From Bacteroidales bacterium (GTDB lineage: Bacteria > Bacteroidota > Bacteroidia > Bacteroidales > UBA1715), in assembly GCA_016714605.1 (NCBI GenBank), contig JADKDL010000050.1, positions 48,874-112,873 of the forward strand: a stretch of DNA of 64,000 nucleotides, given 5' to 3'. The notes under the pieces are model-generated. The model was not told the origin of the DNA. It saw nothing but the letters and a program-made list of their open reading frames with translations, and ran no database searches. The position numbers and the translations under genes are program-made. Of this stretch, positions 19,565 to 30,180 are shown in pieces (the stretch's first letter is position 1; the number at the start of each line of letters is the position of its first letter).

Positions 19565-19690
19565 TTCCCCATAGAAGCTCTAAAAATGTTGTTTGCTAAG
19601 ATAATTGCAGCTTTAAAATGTACTAATTCCATTTTAAGGCATTGCAAAAACACATCTAGCAAGAAAATTCTATTATTAAAATTTAGAGAA

Positions 19691-19712
19691 GACTGTTACA
19701 AATTAAACAGTC
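19691..19712 (-). terminator. Hairpin downstream of tRNA-Leu
   Basis: GACTGTT (19691-19697) pairs with AACAGTC (19706-19712), followed on the minus strand by T-rich DNA. Probable tRNA transcript end. Confidence 0.5.
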
Positions 19713-19728
19713 TGAAAAGAACATTAAG

Positions 19729-19812
19729 TGCCCGGGGCGGGATTCGAACCCGCACATCCGAACGGACACATGGCCCTCAACCATGCTTGTCTACCAATTT
19801 CAACACCTGGGC
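19729..19812 (-). tRNA. tRNA-Leu(GAG)
   Basis: An 84-nt class II tRNA. On the minus strand: 5' acceptor GCCCAGG, D-arm with TTGGTAGAC, anticodon stem CATGG/CCATG around loop TTGAGGG (anticodon GAG), a short variable arm (TGTCCGTTCGGAT), T-arm GCGGGTTCGAATCCCGC, 3' acceptor CCCGGGC and discriminator A. One acceptor pair (A5-C68) is mismatched. CCA is not encoded. Confidence 0.95.
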
Positions 19813-19991
19813 TTATTGTGGCTGCAAACTTACTACTTTTTTTATATGTTTACAAACAACTTAACTTAAACATTGCAAAAAAATAATGCAATGTTAATTT
19901 AGCTTGGGTAACGATTTTAAACTACTCTTTATATATGATTCAATTATAATCTTATATAAAACAGTAACAGTTTTGAAAATCATCAAATACA

Positions 19992-20849
19992 CTATTTAGG
20001 ATAATGTACAACTCTTTGAGGAAAAGGAATAGAAATTCCTTCTTTATCAAATGCAATTTTCAATCGCATTCTAAGTTCTCCGCATACATCCCACTGTTTT
20101 ATGGGTTGTGTTTCACCTAGTATTTTAATTATTATAGCTGAATCGGCAAAATCATCGACCCTCAGGAATGCAGGAGCTTTAATGATGAATTCTTTCCATA
20201 ACACATCATTAGCCAAATCTTCACCGACTCTATTAACCACAGCTATTACATGTTCTAAATCAGAATCATACGCAATACCTATATTTAGATTTACACGCGA
20301 AAAATACTTAGACAAATTTGAAACTTTTTTTATTTCACCATGCGGCACATGGTGTACTGTACCATCTAAATCTCTAATAGTTGTCATCCGTAAGGTTATA
20401 TCTTCAACCAATCCGCCGGTACCATCAAAATTTACTACATCGCCTACTCTGTATTGATTTTCAATAATAATAAACAATCCGGCAATTACATCTCTAATCA
20501 AATACTGTCCGCCAAAACCTACCGCTAACCCTACTATTCCTGCACCGGCAAGAATAGGACCTGTTTTAAGTCCTATTTCAGACAATATCATTAATACAGA
20601 AATCGTGTAGAGGGTAACATTTGTAAAACCGTTAAAAATTCTGATAAGTGTATCTTCTCGCTTCATTTCTGCAAGTTTAGAAACATATTTACCTGGAACT
20701 ATTGCCACACGAATCCCCTTTTCAATTACTTTTTTTAATATCTTTTGTAATACGAATGTACCAATAATGATAATCAAAATTTTCAAACCATGATTTATAC
20801 TCCAAGGTATAATTGCATTAATTATTAGATTTACTTGTTCTTCAATCAT
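19992..20849 (-). CDS. MscS-type mechanosensitive channel
   Basis: Inner-membrane tension-gated channel. 285 aa: hydrophobic helices near 17-37, 75-90 and 97-130. The pore helix is glycine/alanine-rich (AGAGIVGLAVGFGGQYLI) and leads into DVIAGLFIIIENQYRVGD, the family hallmark, followed by a beta domain (VEDITLRMTTIRDLDGTVH) and a C-terminal domain ending FPQRVVHYPK. Length matches short MscS proteins. Confidence 0.93.
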   Translation of the reverse strand: MIEEQVNLIINAIIPWSINHGLKILIIIIGTFVLQKILKKVIEKGIRVAIVPGKYVSKLAEMKREDTLIRIFNGFTNVTLYTISVLMILSEIGLKTGPILAGAGIVGLAVGFGGQYLIRDVIAGLFIIIENQYRVGDVVNFDGTGGLVEDITLRMTTIRDLDGTVHHVPHGEIKKVSNLSKYFSRVNLNIGIAYDSDLEHVIAVVNRVGEDLANDVLWKEFIIKAPAFLRVDDFADSAIIIKILGETQPIKQWDVCGELRMRLKIAFDKEGISIPFPQRVVHYPK

Positions 20850-20914
20850 CAGTATTTTTTATTCATTCTTCAAAAAAATTAATAAAAGTCATGTAGACAA
20901 TAGAATATCACTAC

Positions 20915-22588
20915 CTATTTATCTCCACATTTTTCGCAAATAAAATCTTTTACTTGCATATTTTCATATACTTGGAATGATAATTTTTCAGGACCAACTA
21001 TTTCACAAAGTCTAGAATGAAAAAGATTATCGGCAATTTTTACAGCTTCAAAAAAGTCGTTAGACAAAAGTTTCTCCGGCGACAATGTACAATAAGTTAT
21101 GTATGAAAACAAAAATGTTTCATCTATCTTAGGATTAGAATAATACAATGAAAATAAATCTAAAGCCATATTAATTCTTTCATTTTCAATTAATAAACCA
21201 AAAAGTGTATAGACTAATGGTAAATCTAAATTATTAAGGTCTATTAATTCTAACCTATCAATTGCAGTTTTTTTAACATCGACAGATGGAATTTCTTTCA
21301 ATACTCTAACTATCATTTCGAGTTCCATAAGCTTTACGTATTCTTTATTAGCTTTTGGGTCGATTTTAAGCTTTTCTAATTCAAGTGAAATTGCACTATA
21401 TTCGGTCTCTGTAAATATTTTTGTAAGTCTCAATTTGCAAAAAGTACAATTGAATATATTCTGAGCATTCTTAAAATATGAGTTAGTAGCTCTGTAACAT
21501 ACTTGTTTTTGATAAGCTGCATCCATATCTTTTGAGGAGATTGATTTTGACTCCGCATTTTTTGGATCTTTCTCCAAGGTTATATCATAACTAAAAGAAT
21601 GTACCGGTGGTTTTTCTACATAGTTTCTATATAAACTTCTGCATGATGATTTGCCCAATAAAACCACAAGATTAAGTTCATAGCCAGAAGTTAAACCTTC
21701 GGGTAGTTGCCCCATCATAACTCTAATTTTATTGGCTTTGGGGTCTTTTATTTCATTCTCTTTGAGTAGTGTAGGCAAATATAGTGGCTTTAAAAACAAG
21801 CCTTTGTATGGCACTAAATAATTCAACAAATTGGCATCGTTGCACGGATATTGAGCTCGTTGAACTACATCGATTGCAAGACCGTCTGTGGGGTTTTTTA
21901 AAAGTTTCTGTAGCTTCTTAAGATTACTATATTCAAAATAAATCTTATCTTCTTCTACTTTTATTTCATTTACCAATTCATTAATATTTTCGTATTTGGT
22001 GCAGGGTTTACAGAATGTCTTATCAGGATAATAAATGCCAAAAGTTTTATCTCCAATAAATTTTGCCCAACTTGCATCCATTACTGGTGCTATAGAACTC
22101 TGATTGCCCATAACCAATGAAAAATAAAGTTTCTTCTTCGTTAAATCAAAATCAGCATCAAAGCCTATAAATGAATATAAAGAACTACACAATAACTTGT
22201 TTTTCTTTTTTATAATAAATAGAAAATCAATAATTTCATCGGCCATTGAAGCGTAGGTTTGCTGCTGTGCTCCCATAAGTAAATTTATTCTACCTATCAC
22301 CTCGTTCACATTTCTTGTTCCTCCATAAAGTATTGATCTATCGCCCGGATCAGACTCTTCTAAAACCGAAAACTCAGCCATATATTTCACCTGATCAACT
22401 GCGGTTTTTCTTAGTATTTCATTGTTTTCTAGATTTTTAACACCTACGCTATCTCTTTTCTTATTAAGTTTTTCAAAAACTAACTGCGTTAGCTTTTCTT
22501 TATTAAAAGATGTAGGGTTTACTATTTCTGTCTGACTAAATAGATTGAAAAAAACAGAAAATGCGGTAATGCAAAAAATTAATCTCAT
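20915..22588 (-). CDS. Hypothetical exported protein
   Basis: 557 aa; signal peptide about 1-18 (FSVFFNLFSQ). The N-terminal 30-160 region (KLTQLVFEKLNKKRDSVG, NEILRKTAVDQVKYM, LVMGN) faintly resembles a CAP/SCP-like fold, but I am not sure. The middle has CTFCKLRL and the C-terminus ends FICEKCGDK, two CxxC pairs that may bind metal. The C-terminal half is helical and repeat-like. It shares direction with the 22716 gene but lies 127 bases away. Confidence 0.6.
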   Translation of the reverse strand: MRLIFCITAFSVFFNLFSQTEIVNPTSFNKEKLTQLVFEKLNKKRDSVGVKNLENNEILRKTAVDQVKYMAEFSVLEESDPGDRSILYGGTRNVNEVIGRINLLMGAQQQTYASMADEIIDFLFIIKKKNKLLCSSLYSFIGFDADFDLTKKKLYFSLVMGNQSSIAPVMDASWAKFIGDKTFGIYYPDKTFCKPCTKYENINELVNEIKVEEDKIYFEYSNLKKLQKLLKNPTDGLAIDVVQRAQYPCNDANLLNYLVPYKGLFLKPLYLPTLLKENEIKDPKANKIRVMMGQLPEGLTSGYELNLVVLLGKSSCRSLYRNYVEKPPVHSFSYDITLEKDPKNAESKSISSKDMDAAYQKQVCYRATNSYFKNAQNIFNCTFCKLRLTKIFTETEYSAISLELEKLKIDPKANKEYVKLMELEMIVRVLKEIPSVDVKKTAIDRLELIDLNNLDLPLVYTLFGLLIENERINMALDLFSLYYSNPKIDETFLFSYITYCTLSPEKLLSNDFFEAVKIADNLFHSRLCEIVGPEKLSFQVYENMQVKDFICEKCGDK

Positions 22589-22715
22589 TGTTTTATAATT
22601 TTATTTATTGTTAATTCTAGCGATACACTCCTTATCAACAATTTATCTGTTAAAGGAATCTTACTATATTGAAAATATATTATTGAAGCTAATAAAAACT
22701 CCAAATAAAGAATAA

Positions 22716-23675
22716 TCACACTATTGGTGTAGAAATATTACCAAATTTCGGAAATATTATTTTAAAAAACCTATATCTAAGACTTAATCTGTATATGAAT
22801 CCATCCTGATAACCATCATTCAGCAACGTTCTGTCATCATCAATTTTGAATAACATAAGCGCAACTCCAATCTTATCGCCTGATTCATAGAGTTTAAAGT
22901 TTCGACCAATGGAATATCCAAATTGTGCATAAAAGAGTATTTGAGGGGTAAAATAAATTCGTAAATGAGCATATAAATCGTTTGTGGATTTTGTAATATA
23001 GTTTTTTGCTTGACCAAAATGACTTTGATTATTATTAAATGTTTTGGTAATACTGAGAAAAGATACTCCGCAATGAATACTTTTATTTAAAGCATAATTT
23101 ATTTCTGCGGCTACCGGCAAACTCAAATCTATCTCTGTTTTTTTTGATTTAGACAAAAAATAACACCCTATTATTGGTGATAAAAAATGACCAAACGATT
23201 CGTAATTGTAATAAATACCTAATTTGTATTTAAAGTTTTCCTTTTTCCCAAACTTGCTAATATACATACCTCCCATTTGGAAATCTGAAAAAATATTTTC
23301 TGAAAAATTTGATGCTATTTTAGGTAATAGAATGATTGTGGAATTTAGTCGGCTGCTATGATTCAAGCTTATACCAGCTTTTAGTGATATGGAATGTAAA
23401 CTGAGCAACGGACTCATATCAGACAATCCGATGCGAAGGGCATCATAGCCAACTCCGAATAAAAGAGCATCGGTATTTTCGTTAAGTACTAAGGGGATAA
23501 ATATTTCGGCTCCATATTCAAATATGCCTGTGGTACCAGGAACTGAATCAAAATTTACTGCATGGCTACCTTGATAATAAACTTTAGCTATATCAACATA
23601 GTCCTGAGCTTCAACAAAATAGCATTGAATCAACAACAACAATGCAATTATTTTTTTAAGATTAAATATTCTCAT
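22716..23675 (-). CDS. DUF6268-like outer-membrane beta-barrel protein
   Basis: 319 aa with a signal peptide (to about 23, FVEAQ). The rest alternates polar and hydrophobic residues in short strands (for example SLKAGISLNHSSRLNSTIIL, FKYKLGIYYNYE, HLRIYFTPQILFYAQFGYS) and the annotated family is probably DUF6268. Predicted outer-membrane barrel, role unknown. Confidence 0.65.
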   Translation of the reverse strand: MRIFNLKKIIALLLLIQCYFVEAQDYVDIAKVYYQGSHAVNFDSVPGTTGIFEYGAEIFIPLVLNENTDALLFGVGYDALRIGLSDMSPLLSLHSISLKAGISLNHSSRLNSTIILLPKIASNFSENIFSDFQMGGMYISKFGKKENFKYKLGIYYNYESFGHFLSPIIGCYFLSKSKKTEIDLSLPVAAEINYALNKSIHCGVSFLSITKTFNNNQSHFGQAKNYITKSTNDLYAHLRIYFTPQILFYAQFGYSIGRNFKLYESGDKIGVALMLFKIDDDRTLLNDGYQDGFIYRLSLRYRFFKIIFPKFGNISTPIV

Positions 23676-23835
23676 TTCTCATAAATTAGCAACTAATAAA
23701 ACTATTTTATCTATATAGTAATTTACATTAAATATGAACAAAAAGTTTATTAATTCAAATTAAAATGACACGAACATAAACATAAAATTTATTGATACAA
23801 CTCACAATTGCATTCTTAACCAATTTAAAAATTGG

Positions 23836-23866
23836 CAAAAAAAAAGCCACCTTTTCAGGTGGCTCA
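23836..23866 (-). terminator. Terminator after cspA
   Basis: GCCACC (23846-23851) pairs with GGTGGC (23858-23863); a long A-run on the left gives a U-run on the minus strand. Confidence 0.85.
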
Positions 23867-23892
23867 AGTTCATTGCAAAAAAGTAATAAAAA

Positions 23893-24084
23893 TTAAATAG
23901 CTTTAACATTTATTGCGTTCAAACCTTTTTTACCTTCTGTTAATTCAAACTCTACCGAGTCTCCTTCATTAACTTCTCCTACTAAACCAGATACGTGTAC
24001 GAAGTACTCTTTCTTTGAATCTGCTTCGATAATGAATCCATAACCTTTGGTTTCATTAAAGAATTTTACTGTTCCATTTCTCAT
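23893..24084 (-). CDS. cspA: Cold-shock domain protein
   Basis: Small single-stranded nucleic acid chaperone, 63 aa, single OB-fold. RNP1 KGYGFI (about 13-18) and RNP2-like YFVHVSGL (27-34) are present. A TATCTTTG element (minus strand, around 24117-24124) is a likely -7 box giving a short leader. Confidence 0.95.
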   Translation of the reverse strand: MRNGTVKFFNETKGYGFIIEADSKKEYFVHVSGLVGEVNEGDSVEFELTEGKKGLNAINVKAI

Positions 24085-24243
24085 TATAATTGTATTAAAA
24101 TAAAATATTATGGTTACAAAGATATACTAAAATTGCAATTCTCGGTTATTTTTTTTTCAATTTTTATATTGATTTTTTAAAATAATATTTATTACTCTCA
24201 TAACAAACAACTTACCGCATACTATTTTATATATATTTTGTGT

Positions 24244-25062
24244 TTAAAACCGTATGTCTACACTAATGCCTACTTGATTTGGGTTTATTTGTGGTATAAT
24301 TGTTAACCAAGACTTGCTTTTATATACGACATAAGCAGTACCATAGCCAATAATAGCCCCGGCCAAGATATCGCTTAACCAATGTTTATCTTCATATATA
24401 CGAGAATATCCGGCTCCCAATGCTAAAATAGAACTCACTACAGGTATCCAAACTGTTTTCTTATATTCTAAAAACAACATACTTGAAACGGCAAATGCCA
24501 ATGTTGTATGACCCGAAATAAATGAATTATTGTTAATTGACTTAAACCACTCGCTGTTACTACTCGCAGTTGACGGGCGCTCTCGTCTAAATGAGATCTT
24601 ATAAATTCTTGCAATTGCCCCCGATATGACTACTGCTTTTAAAGTATTCATACTTGTATATCTGAGTTTATCATCTTTTATAATTGAACCAATGGCATAC
24701 ATACTGCCAGTAATAATAAGCGGATACAACCCACTGCCATAAGGTTCAAACACATATTGGCATAAAACATCAATACTCCTGTGTTTATGCTCGCTACTCC
24801 AGGCTTTTACAGATTCATCGAAGAAGTATGAAGTTGTCAATGCTGTTCCAAATACCCCAAACAACAAAATATTCTTTCTTGAATTTGGCAATGGAGCTTT
24901 CAATACTTCTCCTACGTCGGTAATATATGATTTGAAATATCCGCGATTTGTAAATTTTTTAATACTGTCGGCATGCTGCAATGAATCGCTATCTTGGGCT
25001 CGGCAATGCAAACTGAGAGCTATAAACAACAATAATATCCAAACACCAGTTTTTAAAAACAT
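24244..25062 (-). CDS. PAP2 family membrane phosphatase
   Basis: Membrane or periplasmic acid phosphatase of the type-2 phosphatidic acid phosphatase family (lipid phosphate or undecaprenyl-PP type). 272 aa with signal peptide (to about 22, LHCRAQ). The three motifs are seen: KISFRRERP, NNNSFISGHTTLAF, and YSRIYEDKHWLSD with catalytic His. Its ATG overlaps the mazG stop by one base (TAATG), so translation is coupled. Confidence 0.9.
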   Translation of the reverse strand: MFLKTGVWILLLFIALSLHCRAQDSDSLQHADSIKKFTNRGYFKSYITDVGEVLKAPLPNSRKNILLFGVFGTALTTSYFFDESVKAWSSEHKHRSIDVLCQYVFEPYGSGLYPLIITGSMYAIGSIIKDDKLRYTSMNTLKAVVISGAIARIYKISFRRERPSTASSNSEWFKSINNNSFISGHTTLAFAVSSMLFLEYKKTVWIPVVSSILALGAGYSRIYEDKHWLSDILAGAIIGYGTAYVVYKSKSWLTIIPQINPNQVGISVDIRF

Positions 25063-25856
25063 TAGTCTAATTTCTTTTTTTCAATTTCTTTTGCTTCATT
25101 CCAATACACATCCATTTGTTCCAGACTAAGTTCTTTAAGGTTTACTCCCTTGGCAATAGTCTGACTTTCAAGATACTGAAATCTTGAAATAAATTTCCTA
25201 TTGGTTTTCTCAAGCGCTGTCTCAGGATCAATATCATACAATCGGGCTGCATTGATGAGAGAGAAAAGCACATCGCCAAATTCATTTTCAATTTTTTCTT
25301 TATCCTTTGTAATTAATACTTCATGCTTAAGTTCATTTATCTCTTCTTCTACTTTTTCCCACACCTGCTCTCTTTTCTCCCAATCGAAACCTACAGCTCT
25401 AGCCTTTTGCTGTATTCGGTTGGCTTTAATTAATGCTGGTAGCGAATTAGGAACACCTGCCAAAACAGATTTGTTCTCTCGTCCTTTCTCTTTTAGTTTT
25501 AGCTCTTCCCATTTTATTAGCACTTCTTTATCATCGTTCACTTTATCGGTTGCAAATATATGCGGATGGCGGTAAATAAGTTTTTCTATCAAACTATCTA
25601 TCACATCTTTAATTGTAAATTCATTGGTTTCTGATGCAATTTTTGAATAAAATACAATGTGCAATAATATGTCGCCCAGTTCCTTTTTTATTTCAACCAT
25701 ATCGTTTTTCAATATTGCATCGGCCAATTCAAAGGTCTCTTCTATACTTAAATTTCTAATGCTTTCAATTGTTTGTTTTTTATCCCACGGGCATTTTTCT
25801 CTGAGTTCGTCCATGATATTCAATAACTTCTCGAACGACTGTAATGTTTCTTTCAT
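25062..25856 (-). CDS. mazG: Nucleoside triphosphate pyrophosphohydrolase MazG
   Basis: Hydrolyses NTP/dNTP to NMP and PPi as a house-cleaning enzyme. 264 aa with two MazG domains: the first has CPWDKKQT (21-28) and the metal site EETFELADAI with KKELGDILLHI, the second has EEEINEL and ENEFGDVLFSLINAAR. Length matches E. coli MazG. Coupled to the PAP2 gene downstream. Confidence 0.95.
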   Translation of the reverse strand: MKETLQSFEKLLNIMDELREKCPWDKKQTIESIRNLSIEETFELADAILKNDMVEIKKELGDILLHIVFYSKIASETNEFTIKDVIDSLIEKLIYRHPHIFATDKVNDDKEVLIKWEELKLKEKGRENKSVLAGVPNSLPALIKANRIQQKARAVGFDWEKREQVWEKVEEEINELKHEVLITKDKEKIENEFGDVLFSLINAARLYDIDPETALEKTNRKFISRFQYLESQTIAKGVNLKELSLEQMDVYWNEAKEIEKKKLD

Positions 25857-25965
25857 GATTAATAAACTATATATTAACTTATTTTTTTATGGCAACAAAT
25901 TGATGCTAATTGATTTAAATAATGGCGTTGATTATGAAACAAATAGTAAAAAGAAGAAACAGCAA

Positions 25966-26772
25966 TTACTTATCAGAAAACTTAATACGTACTTCTTTGT
26001 TTTGCTTCACATTGAGCAAATCTATAGCCCTTCCGTTTGCAATAGCAATTTCTAAAAATCCGGCATAACTGAATATTGCAAGTAAATTGCCTGAAATAGT
26101 TTCGCAATATTCATTATTTATTTTCACTATCTTATAGTTGCTATGGTAGCTTCCAATGTATATCTCAAAACTCCTACCCTTCCCTACTCTTTCAAAATCT
26201 TCTTTGGTAATATTTGTAATAGCATTGCCAAAAGTATCGAAGTGTATTATTTCACCATTTATCATAGATGAGTGAATAGCAGCCCTTCCCGGATTGAATA
26301 ATATCTGAAATTCATGCAGTTTTCCTAAAGTACTCAGTGGTTTCTCAGCATAAATTTTCTGAATTGCATCAACATAAATACCTAGTTCGGGAAATGCAGC
26401 AAATTCATTGATAGCTTTGTTTGAGGGTAATTTATAAATATCTTCAGTTATATCTTCAAAAATTAATTTCCAAATACCATCATCATTACCAATAAAATAA
26501 TAATCGTCTTTCTGAAAAGCAATATAATTTCTAGACGTTGGTTGTTTTCTACTAATTTCGCCCCCTACCCCAAGTACATGTATTGTTCCTTTAGGGAAAA
26601 GCTTATAGCAACCTCGAAGGGTAAAAGCAGCTTGACCAATATCATAGGGTGTAATTTGATGCGAGACATCAACAATTGTCAATTCGGGCAGTAGCGACAA
26701 TAATCGCCCCTTAAAAGCACCTACATAGGTACCATCAGCTCCCCAATCTGTTGTTAATGTTATGATTTTCAT
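25966..26772 (-). CDS. SAM hydroxide adenosyltransferase (SAM hydrolase, DUF62)
   Basis: Splits S-adenosylmethionine with hydroxide to adenosine and methionine; same fold as the fluorinase/chlorinase. 268 aa. Seen: N-terminal TLTTDWGADGTYVGAFKG (about 6-23) with the Asp of the active site, DVSHQITPYDIGQAAF (35-50), and a C-terminal domain with HFDTFGNAITNI. Single gene, divergent from phoH. Confidence 0.88.
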   Translation of the reverse strand: MKIITLTTDWGADGTYVGAFKGRLLSLLPELTIVDVSHQITPYDIGQAAFTLRGCYKLFPKGTIHVLGVGGEISRKQPTSRNYIAFQKDDYYFIGNDDGIWKLIFEDITEDIYKLPSNKAINEFAAFPELGIYVDAIQKIYAEKPLSTLGKLHEFQILFNPGRAAIHSSMINGEIIHFDTFGNAITNITKEDFERVGKGRSFEIYIGSYHSNYKIVKINNEYCETISGNLLAIFSYAGFLEIAIANGRAIDLLNVKQNKEVRIKFSDK

Positions 26773-27022
26773 TAATTAAATAGAAAAATAAAATTAAAGC
26801 ATTATAAGCTTTAAACACTCCAAAAATACTTATTTTTGCAATGCTTATTTAGTAAATTTCGGAAAAATTATGTTATTGATTTCAATTTACTAAATGTTTT
26901 TTAGTAAAGAGTATATTTTTAATGTGATACAAAATAAGATTGAGTATAATTCTTTATAAACAATTTGAAAAAAAATAATTTTCTTTGTATCAAAATAGTA
27001 ATCAACCCTCTTAAATTCATTA

Positions 27023-27988
27023 ATGATAGAAAAAACTGTAGAATTAGATTCAATAAATCCGGTAGATTTCTACGGGGTTAATAATTCTAACATAGATCAA
27101 ATTAAGCTTTTCTTTCCTAAACTTAAAATTATAGCTCGCGACAACATTCTCAAAGTCATGGGAGAAAGTTATGAGTTAACTATTTTTGAGGAAAAATTTG
27201 ATATTCTCAAAAGGTATTTTGTTCGTTACAATTCTATATCTCCAATTGTAATAAAAGAGATTCTAATTAATACCATGCCCAAAGGAGAAGAGCCCAATGT
27301 TCAAATAGATAATGAAACTATTGTTTTTGGCAACAACGGCAAACAAATAAAGGCACGTACTGAGAATCAGAAAAAATTGGTAGAGATTCAACAAAAGTGC
27401 GACCTTGTATTTGCAGTAGGACCGGCAGGCTCTGGGAAAACATATACAGCCGTTGCAATAGCTGTAAACGCCCTTAGAAATAAGTTGGTGAAAAAAATAA
27501 TACTGTGCAGACCCGCTGTTGAAGCCGAGGAAAAATTAGGATTTTTACCCGGCGACATGCGCGAAAAACTAAATCCATACCTCCAACCGCTTTATGATGC
27601 ATTGCAAGATATGATTCATCCAAAGAAACTTGCAGAGATGTTTGATGAAAATCTAATTCAAATAGCACCTTTGGCTTATATGAGAGGACGTACCCTTGAC
27701 CATGCATTTGTAATACTTGACGAAGCCCAAAATGCAACGCTTAACCAAATAAAAATGTTTCTAACCCGTATGGGCGAAAATTCTAAATTTATGGTTACCG
27801 GCGACGTTACCCAAATAGATTTACCCGACAAAAGAAAATCGGGTCTTACGCGTACCATCCAACTACTCAATGAAACAGAAGGTATTGGAGTTATCTCATT
27901 CAATGAAAGAGATATTTTAAGACACAAACTAGTAAAGAGCATTGTAAATATATTCGATAATTATCAAAAAAATAATAACTATGAGTAA
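27023..27988 (+). CDS. PhoH family ATPase
   Basis: Cytoplasmic PhoH-type ATPase tied to RNA metabolism. 321 aa: N-terminal KH-like region (about 1-95), then the ATPase with Walker [12 protein letters not shown] at 133-143, [16 protein letters not shown], Walker [11 protein letters not shown] and sensor [12 protein letters not shown]. Its stop overlaps the purC start by 8 bases, so the two are an operon. Confidence 0.92.
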   Translation: MIEKTVELDSINPVDFYGVNNSNIDQIKLFFPKLKIIARDNILKVMGESYELTIFEEKFDILKRYFVRYNSISPIVIKEILINTMPKGEEPNVQIDNETIVFGNNGKQIKARTENQKKLVEIQQKCDLVFAVGPAGSGKTYTAVAIAVNALRNKLVKKIILCRPAVEAEEKLGFLPGDMREKLNPYLQPLYDALQDMIHPKKLAEMFDENLIQIAPLAYMRGRTLDHAFVILDEAQNATLNQIKMFLTRMGENSKFMVTGDVTQIDLPDKRKSGLTRTIQLLNETEGIGVISFNERDILRHKLVKSIVNIFDNYQKNNNYE

Positions 27989-28934
27989 CGCTATTGTAAA
28001 ATCGACATTTTCATTTCCCGGACAAACTGCCGTATATAAAGGCAAAGTAAGAGATGTGTACACTATAGACAATAAATATATGGTCATGGTTGTTTCTGAT
28101 AGAATTTCTGCTTTTGATGTAGTGTTGCCTAAAGGAATACCATATAAAGGACAAGTACTCAACCAAATAGCAGCTACTTTTCTTGATGCTACCTCAGACA
28201 TAGTACCCAATTGGAAATTAGCGACACCAGACCCAACCGTAACGGTAGGTCTTAAAGCCGAACCATTTGCAGTAGAAATGGTTATAAGAGGCTATCTTAC
28301 CGGACATGCTTGGAGAGAATATAGCGCAGGAAAAAGAACTCTTTGCGGCGTGAGTATGCCCGATGGTATGAAAGAAAATCAGAAATTCAGTAAACCAATT
28401 ATTACCCCTACAACAAAAGCATCTGTAGGTCATGATGAAGATATTTCAAGAGAAGATATCATAAAAAATGGTATTGTTTCTGAACAACTTTACACACAAC
28501 TAGAAGATTATACCAATAAACTTTTTGAAAGAGGAAGCCAAATAGCTGCCAAAATGGGTCTTATTTTGGTTGATACTAAATATGAATTTGGAATGATTGA
28601 CAATAAGATTGTACTTATAGATGAAATTCATACCCCCGACTCGTCTAGATATTTCTATGCACAAGGCTACGAAGAACGATTGCTAAAAGGTGAGAATCAA
28701 AAACAGCTTTCAAAAGAGTTTGTAAGACAGTGGCTTATAGAAAATGGATTTCAAGGAAAAGATGGTCAAACAATACCCGAAATGACCGATGAATATATAA
28801 ATCAAGTATCTGAACGATATATTGAACTATTTGAAAGTATAACCGGCAAAAGCTTTGAAAAAGCAGACACCACTAACGTTACACAGAGAATAGAGAAAAA
28901 TGTATTAGAATATTTAAAAACACTAAAGTCATAA
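27981..28934 (+). CDS. purC: Phosphoribosylaminoimidazole-succinocarboxamide synthase
   Basis: SAICAR synthase of purine synthesis: CAIR + Asp + ATP. 317 aa, the longer form. Seen: YKGKVRDVY (14-22), [34 protein letters not shown], and the [10 protein letters not shown] motif. Translationally coupled to phoH; no other pur genes nearby. Confidence 0.96.
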   Translation: MSNAIVKSTFSFPGQTAVYKGKVRDVYTIDNKYMVMVVSDRISAFDVVLPKGIPYKGQVLNQIAATFLDATSDIVPNWKLATPDPTVTVGLKAEPFAVEMVIRGYLTGHAWREYSAGKRTLCGVSMPDGMKENQKFSKPIITPTTKASVGHDEDISREDIIKNGIVSEQLYTQLEDYTNKLFERGSQIAAKMGLILVDTKYEFGMIDNKIVLIDEIHTPDSSRYFYAQGYEERLLKGENQKQLSKEFVRQWLIENGFQGKDGQTIPEMTDEYINQVSERYIELFESITGKSFEKADTTNVTQRIEKNVLEYLKTLKS

Positions 28935-28970
28935 TTTCTGAAAAAATAAATAAAAATTCGCACTTAAAAT

Positions 28971-29000
28971 TTTGTCAATAAAAAGAAATAAGTAATTTTG
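28971..29000 (+). promoter_or_regulatory. Promoter of the 29040 lipoprotein gene
   Basis: TTTG (28971-28974), 18 nt, TAATTTTG (28993-29000), about 40 bases before the start codon. Confidence 0.65.
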
Positions 29001-29039
29001 CCTACATAATTAACTGTGTAATTAATTTAATATTAAACT

Positions 29040-29753
29040 ATGAAAAAAATCTTATTAATGATTTCTGCAGCAGCAATGATTTTTGCAGTTGGCTGTTCAG
29101 ACGAGGATCCAATTTATAATGTGAATTTAAGTAATGACATCAAAGCAAAAGTTGATGGATATGTATTTAAAGGTACAGGTGCTGTAGATAGCGCACTTAA
29201 AGATGTTACTGTTACCATAAGTGGTAAAACTGCAAAAACCAATGCTATCGGTTATTTCGCAATTGAAGGTCTTGCTCCGGGTGAGTATATTGTAAAATAT
29301 GAAAAAGAAGGCTATTCTACTATTATGAATACAGCTAGCATTGCAGCTACTGATTATTATGGTGACGCTAAACAAACTTTTACAACTCAAGTACTTTATC
29401 CAAAAGTATTAAACTTAGTTGTTCAATATCGTCAAATTGATCCTGATTGGGTAATTGGAGATGATGCTGAAGATAGATGGATAAGTCCTGCTGGAGCTTT
29501 TAATGTTGAAATTGAATATACTAATGATGAATATTTTGATGATATACCTGATATGGTAGCATCTGGTGGTGCAATTACACTGAGCAATATTCCTGAATTA
29601 GGATTGAAACTTAATGTTGATCAACTAATAGGCGATGTAAAATATACTTCTTCTATTGAATTAACACAAGCTGATGTTAAAAAAGGTACTATTAAAGTTG
29701 AAGTTAAGGTTCAAGAAGATTACGAAGCTCCTTTTATTGATATTTTAGACTAA
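29040..29753 (+). CDS. Lipoprotein with carboxypeptidase-regulatory-like domain
   Basis: 237 aa. Lipobox AVGC (Cys19) followed by acidic residues SDEDP, as in surface-exported Bacteroidota lipoproteins. About residues 38-95 form a carboxypeptidase-regulatory-like beta sandwich (DVTVTISGKTAKTNAIGYFA, LAPGEYIVKYEKEGY). The remaining C-terminal domain (TLSNIPELGLKL and after) is unassigned and acidic. Function unknown; single gene between a strong promoter and terminator. Confidence 0.78.
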   Translation: MKKILLMISAAAMIFAVGCSDEDPIYNVNLSNDIKAKVDGYVFKGTGAVDSALKDVTVTISGKTAKTNAIGYFAIEGLAPGEYIVKYEKEGYSTIMNTASIAATDYYGDAKQTFTTQVLYPKVLNLVVQYRQIDPDWVIGDDAEDRWISPAGAFNVEIEYTNDEYFDDIPDMVASGGAITLSNIPELGLKLNVDQLIGDVKYTSSIELTQADVKKGTIKVEVKVQEDYEAPFIDILD

Positions 29754-29774
29754 TATATTTCTTTTAATATTATA

Positions 29775-29808
29775 CAAAAAGAGGCTGTTTATAACAGCCT
29801 CTTTTTTG
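29775..29808 (+). terminator. Rho-independent terminator
   Basis: GAGGCTGTT (29781-29789) pairs with AACAGCCTC (29793-29801), then a T-run. Confidence 0.88.
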
Positions 29809-29828
29809 TTTTATCTAATACATAGAAA

Positions 29829-30164
29829 ATGACCCTGCATATACTCTGGACAAATAATAATAAAGAATCATTTATCTCAATGATTTCTTTATATGCACTT
29901 AATTCAGTAAAACATGGCTGGTGGCAAAAAGTAAACCTCATACTATGGGGAGCATCGGTAGAACTGGTACTCAAAGACCCTCAAATACAGACAGAAATAT
30001 TGGAGTTGAAAAACAATGGCATAAGTCTAGAAGCCTGCCTCGACTGCTGCAACCAGTACGAAGCAACCAACCAATTTCAAAAAATGGGTATTGATGTAAA
30101 ATTTATGGGAAGAACTCTAACAGAATATCTGAAAAGTAAAAACGATAAGGTTATAACGTTCTAA
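29829..30164 (+). CDS. DsrE-like family protein
   Basis: 111 aa with the DsrE/DsrF-like layout: an N-terminal strand LHILWTNN, LILWGASVELVLKD near 37-50, and a cysteine-bearing segment ISLEACLDCCNQYEATNQF near 66-84. It may bind or transfer sulfur or a small ligand; role unproven. It is convergent with the methylase gene. Confidence 0.7.
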   Translation: MTLHILWTNNNKESFISMISLYALNSVKHGWWQKVNLILWGASVELVLKDPQIQTEILELKNNGISLEACLDCCNQYEATNQFQKMGIDVKFMGRTLTEYLKSKNDKVITF

Positions 30165-30180
30165 CGGCAAACTGCATTAA